From: Granulosicoccus sp045106195
GTDB taxonomy: Bacteria; Pseudomonadota; Gammaproteobacteria; Granulosicoccales; Granulosicoccaceae
Assembly (NCBI GenBank): GCA_045106195.1
Contig: JBGCEH010000005.1
Coordinates: 62,001 to 126,000 of the forward strand
Direction: 5' to 3'
Length of the DNA stretch: 64,000 nucleotides
Made by a program: the position numbers and the translations under genes. Of the stretch, positions 43,956 to 52,281 are shown one piece after another; positions within the stretch are counted from its first letter, which is position 1; each line of letters begins with the position of its first letter. The notes below the pieces were generated by a model, which saw only the letters and a list, made by a program, of their open reading frames with translations, did no database searches and had not been told where the DNA came from.

Positions 43956-43997
43956 ATGGTACTGGCGGTAATCAAGGCGCTTGTTGATATTTATCAA
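43956..43997 (-). promoter_or_regulatory. Class II FNR/Anr-dependent promoter of the cco operon
   Basis: A perfect FNR-type palindrome, TTGAT-N4-ATCAA, lies at 43984-43997, about 120 bases upstream of ccoN. Reading on toward ccoN, a -10-like TACCAT (43956-43961) is spaced so that the box would be centred at -41.5, the class II activator position, with the transcript starting near 43949. This matches low-oxygen activation of cbb3 oxidase genes by Anr/FNR. No FNR-family gene with a cysteine cluster is in the window. Confidence 0.8.
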
Positions 43998-44148
43998 CGT
44001 TGTGTCAGAACATGAAACGCTACCGATAGCCACAACGCCCAAAAGAGCGCTATCCGAACTTTCATGGCCAATGCTTGTGATTGTTGAGCACAAACGAAAA
44101 CGCGATTGATTCATCCAATAGCAAAGTTATGGGCTTTTAGGCCCAGCG

Positions 44149-44170
44149 TCAGGCTGGAAAATCAGCCTGA
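44149..44170 (-). terminator. Probable terminator after ccoS
   Basis: On the minus strand a perfect 8-bp stem (TCAGGCTG / CAGCCTGA, loop 6) lies 14 bases beyond the ccoS stop, and a second small stem (GGGC/GCCC) follows about 15 bases later. It would separate the ccoI-ccoS transcript from the ccoN operon. The wider gap 43866-44183 (318 bases) holds only this and the FNR promoter. Confidence 0.5.
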
Positions 44171-44183
44171 GTTCACCCCATCC

Positions 44184-44366
44184 TCAATCCGCACTATCCG
44201 TAGGCTTCTGAACGGCTTGAGGTGGTCGGTCATCATCCAGCAGAATGCTCATTGCCGGACCCTGGTCATCCTCGAATTGCCCGGTAGAGTTCATCCTGAA
44301 AAAGATCAGCACGGCAACGAGAACAGCGAGTAAAGATAGAGGTATGAGAATAAAAAGTGATTCCAT
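44184..44366 (-). CDS. ccoS: cbb3-type oxidase assembly protein CcoS
   Basis: CcoS is a small one-helix protein needed for cofactor insertion into CcoN. The 60-residue product begins MESLFILIPLSLLAVLVAVL and has the family pair FFRMNSTGQFEDDQGPAM, where the helix is followed by a QFDDLEGPA-like motif. The open frame extends 29 codons upstream, but this overlaps ccoI and is unlike the family, so the ATG at 44364-44366 is used, 7 bases after the ccoI stop. Confidence 0.92.
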   Translation of the reverse strand: MESLFILIPLSLLAVLVAVLIFFRMNSTGQFEDDQGPAMSILLDDDRPPQAVQKPTDSAD

Positions 44367-44373
44367 CGTTTCA

Positions 44374-46935
44374 TCAGCCAGGACTGACAACTGCGTCAGT
44401 AGCCATTGAATAATCTTTTTCGCGAGACCATAAGCGCTGTGCATTACCAGCAACGAGAAGCGAGCTTAATGCCATACCGATAGCAGCGGCCCAGGGTGGT
44501 ACATATCCCAGAGCTGCCATCGGAATGGCCAATGCATTGTAGGTCGCCGCCCAGGCCAGGTTCTGACGAACTATCCGGGTAGTCTGCGCTGATTTACCGA
44601 GCAGCAACGGTAAACCATCCAGCCCTGGCAGCATTGAAATGACATCGGCCGCCGTCCGGGCGAGTGCCGTAGCATCACCGACTGCCATCGACACATCAGC
44701 CGCAGCCAGTACCGGTGCGTCATTGATGCCATCGCCTATCATCAGCACTACGGAGCCTGTGTCCTGCAACTGACGGACATAGGATTGCTTGTCTTCCGGT
44801 GTCGCTGAAGCTGCATACCGCGTGATGTCCAGCACACGTGCTACCGACTGCACGGCTGGGAGACGATCGCCAGAAAGCAGGTGCACCTTCATACCCTGTA
44901 GTCTCAACGCATCTACCATAGAGGCTACATTGTGTCTCAAGGCATCCGCGAGCAGAAAACGGGCAAGCACAAGCACCTCACCATCAGCGTCCTGATGTGA
45001 CAGGAAAACTTCACTGGATTCTGACGCCAACGTTGTTTCATCGCGACACCACAGCATAATCGAATCCGGGGACACCTTGCACCAACGCGCCGAACCCAGA
45101 AACAGACAATCACCATCATCCAAATGTGCGCTGACGCCGTGCCCCGCCTGATGCGAGATCTCCACCATCTGGTAGCCCATGGTATCCAGGGCCACCCTCG
45201 CGTCGGCCCGGTCATCATTCAACTGTTCACTTTCGCGCCCTTGAGTGAGTTGTTGATAGTCGCGCAAGGCGTTGGCATAAGGGTGTGTTGACCCGATTTC
45301 CATGGCGACGGCGATATTCAGAATCGTGTCTTCATTCATCCCGTCTGCACAGACAAACGAGACAAGCGATGGTTTACCTTGTGTCAGCGTACCCGTTTTA
45401 TCAAATACAACATCAGTGACCCGCGACAAAGTTTCAAGTGCATGGCCGCGGGTAATCAACAGGCGGCGCTTGAGCAGCTCACCGGTTGCTGCAGCCAGCG
45501 CAGCAGGTGTCGCCAGTGACAGAGCGCAGGGACACGACACCACTAAGACGGCAATGGCTGTTGTGGCTGCACGCGTCGAATCAACCATCATCCACAGCCC
45601 CCATACAAGCAGGGAAAAACAAAGCAATACAGTAACAAACACCGTGGCAATACGATCTGCAATCATAACGGCACGAGGTTTTTCAGCAGAACCTCGATCA
45701 ACAAGACGATCAATCACCGACAAGGTACTGGCTGCCTGATGTCGAAGCACTTTTAGTCGAACCGGTGCACCGGTCAGCAAAGCGCCACCTGCAATGATGT
45801 CACCGGGCCCCACTGCCACAGGCACTGACTCGCCTGTTACCAGCGCGTTGTTCACTGAACTGCTCCCAGTATGTATCGTTGCATCAACCGGCACTCTGTC
45901 GCCATTGTTAACCACGATGATGTCCCCGACTGCAAGGCGAATGGCAGGTATCACTTCAACTGAATCGGCATTGACCCGCTGGGCCGTTTCAGGTGCTGCG
46001 CAGCTTATGTCATCAACAGCACGCATGGCTCGCCGCCGCACTGACCACTCAAGATATCGAGCTCCCAGCAGTAGAAACACAAACATGGCCACTGAATCAA
46101 AATAAATCTCACCACTGGCTGTCACAGTGGCCCAGACACTAGCGATAAACGCAGCCAGTATTCCGATACTGACAGGAACATCCATTCCAGGCTGACGATG
46201 TCGGAGATCATTAAACGCTCCTTTGAGAAACGGCTGCGCAGAATACAGAAGCACAGGACTCGTTAATACAAGCCCGGACCATCTGAAAAGCTGCTCGTAC
46301 TCACGTTCAATATCACCTGCATCAGTAATATACGCAGGCAGGGCGTACATCATGACCTGCATGGCGGCAATACCCGCGATAAAAAGCCGCTGCATGAAGG
46401 CTCTGGATTCTCTCCTGAGTGACAACTCACGTTCTCGCACATCAAACGGCGTGGTACGGTAGCCAACCTGTGTAATTCGACCCAGTAGGCTGGACAACGT
46501 CAGACGGTTCGGGTTGAATCGAACCGTAGCGCGTGCACTGGAGAAATTGACTCGCGCCATGTCAACACCCGGAAGCGCAGCGACGCTGCGCTCGAGCACC
46601 CAGACACAGGCACCACAACGAAGACCTTGCACCGAAAGATTGACCTCGACAAGTCCTTCGGAATCACCCTCATTGGTAACGCGTAAATAGCGGTCGCTGA
46701 TCTCTGGCTCGTCGAACACTGCCAGCTCATCAAGGCGCGCACTCAGATCATCCGGGATGACCCCAAACTGCGCAGGCTCGGTTCTGAAGCGGTAATAGTC
46801 ACCCAGATTAGTATCAACGATCGCCTGCATGACAGCTTGACAACCGGCACAGCACACATCCCGCTCAACATCATCAAACCGGACCTGCCAGCGCCCAGAT
46901 TCGGGCACCGGTTCAGCACAGTGATAACACCTCAT
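44374..46935 (-). CDS. ccoI: Copper-translocating P1B-type ATPase CcoI
   Basis: CcoI exports copper across the inner membrane for cbb3 oxidase assembly. The ~853-residue protein starts with a cysteine-rich segment (MRCYHCAEPV ... VCCAGCQAVMQAIVD), then a heavy-metal-associated domain with LRCGACVWVLERS, eight transmembrane helices, the CPC metal site in VVSCPCALSLATPAALAAA, the phosphorylation site DKTGTLTQG and the hinge GDGINDAPVLAAADVSMA. The ATG at 46933-46935 overlaps the upstream TauE/SafE gene by four bases and is preferred; an ATG six codons upstream also exists. CopA-type detoxifiers lack the N-terminal FixI-like cysteine segment. Confidence 0.93.
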   Translation of the reverse strand: MRCYHCAEPVPESGRWQVRFDDVERDVCCAGCQAVMQAIVDTNLGDYYRFRTEPAQFGVIPDDLSARLDELAVFDEPEISDRYLRVTNEGDSEGLVEVNLSVQGLRCGACVWVLERSVAALPGVDMARVNFSSARATVRFNPNRLTLSSLLGRITQVGYRTTPFDVRERELSLRRESRAFMQRLFIAGIAAMQVMMYALPAYITDAGDIEREYEQLFRWSGLVLTSPVLLYSAQPFLKGAFNDLRHRQPGMDVPVSIGILAAFIASVWATVTASGEIYFDSVAMFVFLLLGARYLEWSVRRRAMRAVDDISCAAPETAQRVNADSVEVIPAIRLAVGDIIVVNNGDRVPVDATIHTGSSSVNNALVTGESVPVAVGPGDIIAGGALLTGAPVRLKVLRHQAASTLSVIDRLVDRGSAEKPRAVMIADRIATVFVTVLLCFSLLVWGLWMMVDSTRAATTAIAVLVVSCPCALSLATPAALAAATGELLKRRLLITRGHALETLSRVTDVVFDKTGTLTQGKPSLVSFVCADGMNEDTILNIAVAMEIGSTHPYANALRDYQQLTQGRESEQLNDDRADARVALDTMGYQMVEISHQAGHGVSAHLDDGDCLFLGSARWCKVSPDSIMLWCRDETTLASESSEVFLSHQDADGEVLVLARFLLADALRHNVASMVDALRLQGMKVHLLSGDRLPAVQSVARVLDITRYAASATPEDKQSYVRQLQDTGSVVLMIGDGINDAPVLAAADVSMAVGDATALARTAADVISMLPGLDGLPLLLGKSAQTTRIVRQNLAWAATYNALAIPMAALGYVPPWAAAIGMALSSLLVAGNAQRLWSREKDYSMATDAVVSPG

Positions 46936-47690
46936 TGGGATAGCATCATGCAAAGGTGCAATAGCCCCATGCCGCCGAAGGCCATAATCATGCTCCCTGC
47001 GAACAAACGCACCGCTCGGTTACGGCTGAATCTGGCAAGCCATTGGCCGGATAAACCCAGCAGCATAAGGTTAGGTAGTGTGCCTAAACCAAACACCAGC
47101 ATGAGCAGCGCACCCTTGCCGGCACCGCCCGAAACAAGGGCAGCGCTGAGCACCGCGTACACCATGCCGCAGGGGACCATACCCCACAATGCTCCGGCTA
47201 ATACCGAATTCAGTACTCCGGCACCTGCGAGACGACGGGTAGCCGCTGGACGTACCCATTCCCATAGCCTTGCACCAAGAGCTTCAACGATCACCGCGAT
47301 CTTCTTGATACCGAGAATGTAGAGTCCCATCAGGATGCTGAGAATATTACTTATCAGGTAGGCAATCTGCTGAACTGGCAGCATCGAATCCATCAGCCAG
47401 ACCACCGAGCCGACACCGCCGGCCAGCGATCCGAGAAATGTGTACATGGATATGCGACCAAAATTATAAAGGCTTATCGAAGCGATAGCTGAAGGTTGCG
47501 TAACCGTGTGCGCAGATGTCGGCGATGACCCATTGAAGACGCCTACAGGTATATCACCGATATTGCTGACAGGCCTCTGCCGTAGCATGCCCAGTGCGCT
47601 CACAATGCCACCACACATTCCTGCGCAATGCACACCACCCAGAAACCCGGTAAGGAATACAGCAAAGAGAGCGAGGTCGGAAGAAGCCAT
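46932..47690 (-). CDS. TauE/SafE-family membrane protein linked to cbb3 oxidase assembly
   Basis: The 252-residue protein has about six transmembrane helices with the motifs FLTGFLGGVHCAGMCGGIVS at the start and AGALWGMVPCGMVYAVLSAALVSG in the middle, including a conserved HCxGMCGG and VPCG pair that may bind metal or act as redox sites. It matches the TauE/SafE ('DsbD-like') family that sits before ccoI/ccoS in Pseudomonas and relatives (PA1547-like). A function in copper or thiol handling during cbb3 assembly is inferred from linkage. It is translationally coupled with ccoI. Confidence 0.85.
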   Translation of the reverse strand: MASSDLALFAVFLTGFLGGVHCAGMCGGIVSALGMLRQRPVSNIGDIPVGVFNGSSPTSAHTVTQPSAIASISLYNFGRISMYTFLGSLAGGVGSVVWLMDSMLPVQQIAYLISNILSILMGLYILGIKKIAVIVEALGARLWEWVRPAATRRLAGAGVLNSVLAGALWGMVPCGMVYAVLSAALVSGGAGKGALLMLVFGLGTLPNLMLLGLSGQWLARFSRNRAVRLFAGSMIMAFGGMGLLHLCMMLSQ

Positions 47691-47764
47691 GGCACTTCAA
47701 GGTTTAGCTGAAAAATGAGGTTGCCAGTCAGGTGGAACAGACAAGCAACAAACGCGGTTACAAT

Positions 47765-47974
47765 TCAGATGTCCAGAATCTTTTCAATAATGGTTTTGGC
47801 AAAGAATCCCAACATGCCGAACCCGAGAACGAAAAACAGGACAAAGGTGCCCATGCGCCCGGCATTCGAGTCTTTGGCAAGATTCCATACGATAAACAAC
47901 ATATACAACATGAACCCGCCAATACCGAAGGTCATGCCAAAGGAGGCTATCTGTGATTCGGTAAATCCGAACAT
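47765..47974 (-). CDS. DUF2788-like small membrane protein
   Basis: A 69-residue protein with two transmembrane helices: IASFGMTFGIGGFMLYMLFI and GTFVLFFVLGFGMLGFFAKT, joined by a loop VWNLAKDSNAGRM. This layout and the LAKxSxAGxxGTFVLF pattern match the DUF2788 family of gammaproteobacteria, whose function is unknown. It lies between the TauE/SafE gene and DUF2189 with gaps of about 75 and 80 bases. Confidence 0.75.
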   Translation of the reverse strand: MFGFTESQIASFGMTFGIGGFMLYMLFIVWNLAKDSNAGRMGTFVLFFVLGFGMLGFFAKTIIEKILDI

Positions 47975-48054
47975 TATGATGAGCTAACCTGGATTGTCCA
48001 TTGCAGCGAAAGCGGGTCTAGCCCGGACTCGGTTTGATCTCACACTGGCCTGCC

Positions 48055-48894
48055 TCAAGGTTCCCGGGCCACAAGATCGCGGTAGGCGTGCCATGTCGCG
48101 TGGCCTATCAACGGTGCCGTGACTAGTAGCGGAATAAAACCCGCTAAAAGACTCAACCCGATAATGACGACCACCAGAACCGCCCACAGATACAACACTT
48201 TGGGATTGGCATGCACGCTACGGACGCTGCTGAACACCGCCGCCAGGGTATCGGATTTACGATCGAGCATCATGGGAGCCGATATGACACCGATAGCAAA
48301 AACGATGGAGGCAAAAACACACCCGACGCCTACCCACAACAACAGGAACTGAGGGTTCTGAATGGAAAATATTTGCTGTAAGGCTCCCTGCAATGTCGGA
48401 AAGCTGGTGTTGGATGACAAGGCAAACAGTATTAATGACACCCTCGCCCAGACAATCATGGCGAACGTGAGAATAATGGCGAAGAACGCAAGGCTGCCAG
48501 CATTTCGAGACCAGCAACTTAGCGAAGAGGCAAGACTTGCCTTGCCGTTCAGCTCGTTCTGTCTTGACAGGTCGTAAATACCCGAACACAAGAACGGACC
48601 CATGAGAAAAAAACCACCGATAAGCCCCATGGTGAGCTGCCACTTAGTGGCATATACCCACACGATGGCATAGCCCATCAATACGAATACAAGCCCATAG
48701 AATGCACCTTGAAACCGAGTGTTGACGAAATCTTTCCAGCCGCGCTTTAACCAGCTGATGGGAGCGCTACCGGTTATCTGATGAATGGCTGGCAACGCGG
48801 GCGCGGGATTGCCGGATTCGGATGCAGACCGGTCTAGTCGTCGTGTGTTTGACTCTGGTACCTCATCTTTCACTGGATCTGTCACTTTCGCCAT
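48055..48894 (-). CDS. DUF2189 domain-containing membrane protein
   Basis: The 279-residue protein has a polar N-terminus of about 40 residues and about six transmembrane helices. WLKRGWKDFVNTRFQGAFYG and GGFFLMGPFLCSGIYDLSRQ are typical of DUF2189, a family of uncharacterised inner-membrane proteins often found near cytochrome oxidase genes. The ATG at 48892-48894 is preferred; a TTG five codons earlier is possible. It is divergent from nadE, about 140 bases away. Confidence 0.8.
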   Translation of the reverse strand: MAKVTDPVKDEVPESNTRRLDRSASESGNPAPALPAIHQITGSAPISWLKRGWKDFVNTRFQGAFYGLVFVLMGYAIVWVYATKWQLTMGLIGGFFLMGPFLCSGIYDLSRQNELNGKASLASSLSCWSRNAGSLAFFAIILTFAMIVWARVSLILFALSSNTSFPTLQGALQQIFSIQNPQFLLLWVGVGCVFASIVFAIGVISAPMMLDRKSDTLAAVFSSVRSVHANPKVLYLWAVLVVVIIGLSLLAGFIPLLVTAPLIGHATWHAYRDLVAREP

Positions 48895-48959
48895 GCCTAG
48901 CTTGTCCAAGACGGCTTATTTGTGGAAGGTGACCATACCGCCGGCGCTCCGGCAAGTTA

Positions 48960-48973
48960 TTGACAAATGTCAA
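48960..48973. promoter_or_regulatory. Palindrome between DUF2189 and nadE
   Basis: TTGACAAATGTCAA has perfect 6-bp arms around a 2-base centre. It contains a consensus TTGACA -35 element on both strands, so it could be a promoter part, an operator, or both, for the two divergent genes. No matching -10 element is clearly placed on either strand. Confidence 0.35.
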
Positions 48974-49020
48974 AGTGTTATCAATTACTGTGAATGGCAG
49001 CGCTGCTTGCCGTTGGGACA

Positions 49021-49026
49021 TATAAT
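49021..49026 (+). promoter_or_regulatory. Perfect -10 box immediately upstream of nadE
   Basis: A consensus TATAAT at 49021-49026 lies six bases before the nadE ATG, which would put the transcript start at or next to the A of that ATG. No Shine-Dalgarno sequence lies between them. The -35 region at 17-bp spacing is poor. It suggests a leaderless or near-leaderless nadE message. Confidence 0.4.
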
Positions 49027-49032
49027 GTTTAT

Positions 49033-51078
49033 ATGAAAGGATATGCACGCATTGCCGCCGCTATACCCACTGCCGCGGTCGCCGACGTCGACGCTAATCG
49101 CGAACGCCTGTTGTCTCTATGGCGCGAGGCTGACTCTGCCAGCGTCAACGTCGTGGTGTTCCCCGAGCTGGGGCTCAGCGGCTACAGCATTCGTGATCTT
49201 TGCATGAACACCACTCTGCTGGATGCTTGCGAAACCTCACTCACCGCGCTTATCGAAGCGGGTAAGGCATTTGAGCCTGTGGCCATTGTGGGGCTACCGG
49301 TACGCTTCAATCATGGCCTTTACAATGTGGCAGCCGTTATCCATCAGGGCAAGCTTCTGGGTGTGGTACCAAAAGCCTACCTACCCAACTATCGGGAATT
49401 CGAAGAGGCTCGATGGTTTCGCACAGGCTTTGATGTACCCGCAAATGCGCTCATTCATATTGGCAGGCATCAAGCGCCCTTCGGGCTCGATCTGCTATTC
49501 AACAGCAGTCTGCCAGGGCTCAGCGTTGGTGTTGAAATCTGCGAAGATACCTGGGTGCAGGTGCCACCGAGCAGTTATCAGGTATCAAACGGCGCTACGC
49601 TCATATGCAACCTCTCCGCTTCCAACTTTACGATCGGCAAGGCAGAGCTGCGCAGGCTTCTGGCCCGCTCAATGTCGGATAGAGGCAAGTGTGCTTATGT
49701 CTATGTCGCTGCAGGACCCGGTGAATCCTCTACCGATGTCAGCTTTGATGCAGACGCCTTTATTTGCGAAAACGGCAATCTACTGAGCGAATCAAAACGT
49801 TTCGCCAGACAAGGCCAGCTTATCGTTCAAGACATCGATCTTGATCTTCTGGCTTTTGAGAGACGCTCCACGACCACCTTCGGTGACTGTGCCCGTCAAC
49901 ATCACTCACAATCGCGTTTTATCGACTTTTTGTCAACGGCACCCGATGGACTGGTTCGGAATGTCTCACGCACGCCCTTTCTACCGCGTGATCCGGAAAC
50001 CTTGTCCAATCGCTGCTGGGAGATGTTTGAAATTCAGAGCAATGCCCTGGCAACAAGAATGGTCGCCATTGGCAAGCCGAAACTGGTACTAGGGGTATCT
50101 GGCGGTCTCGACTCGACACAGGCTGCGCTGGTTGCCGCTGCCGCGCTGGATCTTTGCAATCAACCCCGAACAGATCTGCTGTGTATCACCATGCCAGGCT
50201 TTGGTACAAGCGATGGTACCCGTGACAACGCTGAAGCCTTATCCACAGCTCTGGGTGCAAGCTTCAGTCAGGTGAGCATCTCGGATGCGAGCCGTACAGT
50301 ACTGGAGGCGATCAACCATCCTTCAACCGACAATGTCACAACTGTTGAGCAGCTGATTACACAACTACGCAGCCATCCCGAATTTGGCGACGTAACGCTT
50401 GAGAACGTGCAAGCTCGTTTAAGAACCCTGTTGTTGATGACGCTTGCCAACCAGAACGGCGGACTTGTCTTGGGCACGGGCGACCTGTCGGAAAAAGCCC
50501 TCGGCTGGTCAACCTACGCCGGAGATCATATCGCTATGTATGACGTGAATGCAGGGGTACCCAAAACACTCATCCAGTTTGTGATTCGCTGGGTGGCCAA
50601 TGAACGCGCAAGCACCTGGAGCGACAGTGACAGTTTGCGCGAGACGTTGTTTGCAATTCTGGACACTCCCATATCACCTGAGCTGCTACCCGCTGACGCT
50701 GACGGCCAGATAGCCCAGCTTACCGAAGAACGGATAGGCCCATATGAGCTGCATGATTTTTTCCTCTACCACTTCGTTCGTCATGGGGCAAGGCCGTCAC
50801 GTATTCTTGATCTGGCACGCGTAGCCTTCGACAACGCCCAGTATGACGACGAGACGCTAAAAAAATGGCTGACGCTCTTCATCAAGCGATTTTTCATGCA
50901 TCAGTTTAAACGCTCCTGCACAGCAGACGGCCCGAAAGTGGGGAACGTTGCGCTCTCGCCCAGAGGCGACTGGCGCATGCCGTCCGATGCGCGCCCCGAC
51001 AGCTGGCTCGCCGACATTGCTGCCTGGCGACCACCCGAAGTTGTCGCCAAGGATTCCGGAGGCAAAGCACTGTATTGA
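49033..51078 (+). CDS. nadE: Glutamine-dependent NAD(+) synthase
   Basis: NadE makes NAD from nicotinic acid adenine dinucleotide, using ammonia released from glutamine. The 681-residue protein has an N-terminal nitrilase-type glutaminase domain (FPELGLSGYSIRDL with Glu, VVPKAYLPNYREFEEARWF with Lys, VGVEICEDTW with the nucleophile Cys) and a C-terminal synthetase domain (VLGVSGGLDSTQAALVAA P-loop, GTGDLSEKALGWSTYAGDH). It resembles the long mycobacterial-type enzyme rather than the 540-residue proteobacterial form or short NadE. ATG 49033 (MKGYARIAAAIP) matches the family start; a frame opening at 48994 adds 13 unmatched residues. Confidence 0.93.
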   Translation: MKGYARIAAAIPTAAVADVDANRERLLSLWREADSASVNVVVFPELGLSGYSIRDLCMNTTLLDACETSLTALIEAGKAFEPVAIVGLPVRFNHGLYNVAAVIHQGKLLGVVPKAYLPNYREFEEARWFRTGFDVPANALIHIGRHQAPFGLDLLFNSSLPGLSVGVEICEDTWVQVPPSSYQVSNGATLICNLSASNFTIGKAELRRLLARSMSDRGKCAYVYVAAGPGESSTDVSFDADAFICENGNLLSESKRFARQGQLIVQDIDLDLLAFERRSTTTFGDCARQHHSQSRFIDFLSTAPDGLVRNVSRTPFLPRDPETLSNRCWEMFEIQSNALATRMVAIGKPKLVLGVSGGLDSTQAALVAAAALDLCNQPRTDLLCITMPGFGTSDGTRDNAEALSTALGASFSQVSISDASRTVLEAINHPSTDNVTTVEQLITQLRSHPEFGDVTLENVQARLRTLLLMTLANQNGGLVLGTGDLSEKALGWSTYAGDHIAMYDVNAGVPKTLIQFVIRWVANERASTWSDSDSLRETLFAILDTPISPELLPADADGQIAQLTEERIGPYELHDFFLYHFVRHGARPSRILDLARVAFDNAQYDDETLKKWLTLFIKRFFMHQFKRSCTADGPKVGNVALSPRGDWRMPSDARPDSWLADIAAWRPPEVVAKDSGGKALY

Positions 51079-51142
51079 CGACCATTGTCAATACAAATAC
51101 TCCATACTTGAGGCAACAAACCTTGACGGCTGCCAAACCAAT

Positions 51143-51511
51143 ATGAAAAAACCTGATTCAACCAAACTCGACAAGCTGGTGGCAGCAGCACGAGCCAGCT
51201 ACGCAACCCGAGAGAACGGCTACCGGCAGCGAGCACTGAAACTCTACCCATGGATTTGCGGCCGATGTATGCGTGAGTTTACTCAGGAAAATCTGCAGGA
51301 ACTCACTGTTCATCATCGTGACCATAACCACGACAACAATCCCGCAGACGGTACTAACTGGGAACTGTTATGTGTTTATTGCCACGACAATGAACATCAG
51401 CGTTATATAGAGCAAGTGACGTTCGGTGAGCGAGAAACCGCTGAGGTAGCCACTCACAACCCGTTTGCCGATCTGAAATCGATGCTGGGTGGTAAGCCAA
51501 ACGACAACTGA
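51143..51511 (+). CDS. YajD-type HNH nuclease family protein
   Basis: The 122-residue protein has the HNH core WICGRCMREF, LTVHHRDHNHDNNPADG and WELLCVYCHDNEHQRY, with the CxxC pairs (zinc) and HH catalytic core of HNH endonucleases. This is the YajD family of small proteobacterial proteins; E. coli YajD is uncharacterised. The ATG at 51143 is used because the frame upstream overlaps nadE and is unrelated. It lies 64 bases after nadE and is probably on the same message. Confidence 0.85.
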   Translation: MKKPDSTKLDKLVAAARASYATRENGYRQRALKLYPWICGRCMREFTQENLQELTVHHRDHNHDNNPADGTNWELLCVYCHDNEHQRYIEQVTFGERETAEVATHNPFADLKSMLGGKPNDN

Positions 51512-51512
51512 A

Positions 51513-51530
51513 CACTGCGTGAACACAGTG
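51513..51530. terminator. Possible terminator stem between yajD and msrA
   Basis: CACTG (51513-51517) and CAGTG (51526-51530) can pair with an 8-base loop in the short gap between two convergent genes. The stem is short; a weak T-rich stretch follows on the plus strand. Confidence 0.25.
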
Positions 51531-51545
51531 CTTTCAGTGAGTTTG

Positions 51546-52151
51546 TTAAACGGTTGCGTCTTTACCCCAGATTTGCTTCAACCGTTTGTCCCGCCCGCAC
51601 GAGAAGCGATAGGTGTTGTAACGGATCGGGCTCTTCTTGTAGAAATCCTGATGATAGATTTCATCCCCTTTGATCGGGTAAAAGGTCATTAACGGCAGAA
51701 TGGGCGTGACTACTTCCTGATCAGCAAAGCGTTCTATCACCGCCTGTTTCGAACTTTCGGCAAGCGCACGTTGCTCATCGGTCTCGACAAATACCGCGGC
51801 CAGATACTCACCACCCTTATCGCAAAACTGACCTCTGGCATCAAACGGATCGTGGTTGACCCAGAAGTGATCAAGTAGCTCCTGATAGCTCACCACATCA
51901 GGATCGTAAGTGACTTCAACAGCCTCGTAGTGCCCGGTGTGGTCACCGTTATACGTCGGGTTTTCTGCAGTACCGCCGGTAAACCCAGATACGGCCTCTG
52001 TGACACCTTCGAGCTTTTCAAAATCTTTTTCTACACACCAGAAACAACCTGCAGCAAATACTGCCTTGGCTGCAAAGGCAGGAGCAGCCAAACTACAGGC
52101 TAGCAACAGAGACAGACTGATTAATGATTTTCTGACAACGGACTGATTCAT
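51546..52151 (-). CDS. msrA: Exported peptide methionine sulfoxide reductase MsrA
   Basis: MsrA reduces methionine-S-sulfoxide in proteins. The catalytic motif GCFWC (Cys36 and Cys39) starts the mature domain, followed by GVTEAVSGFTGG and the NPTYNGDHTGHYEAVEVTYDP substrate segment. Unlike cytosolic MsrA, it begins with a hydrophobic signal sequence (residues about 9-27, LISLSLLLACSLAAPAFA) that would send it to the periplasm; LLAC also resembles a weak lipobox. The ATG at 52149-52151 (MNQSVVRK) is preferred to one eight codons upstream. At 201 residues it is otherwise normal. It is convergent with yajD. Confidence 0.92.
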   Translation of the reverse strand: MNQSVVRKSLISLSLLLACSLAAPAFAAKAVFAAGCFWCVEKDFEKLEGVTEAVSGFTGGTAENPTYNGDHTGHYEAVEVTYDPDVVSYQELLDHFWVNHDPFDARGQFCDKGGEYLAAVFVETDEQRALAESSKQAVIERFADQEVVTPILPLMTFYPIKGDEIYHQDFYKKSPIRYNTYRFSCGRDKRLKQIWGKDATV

Positions 52152-52281
52152 TGCGTATCCCAGCAGATTTCCCATGACGATACTAGGACTGCGACCCGCT
52201 CACTAAGTTCTGTGCGAGAATCGTTGAATTCGATAATTCTGGCCTGGAACGCACGTGGCCCGACAACGCTGGAACACACTC

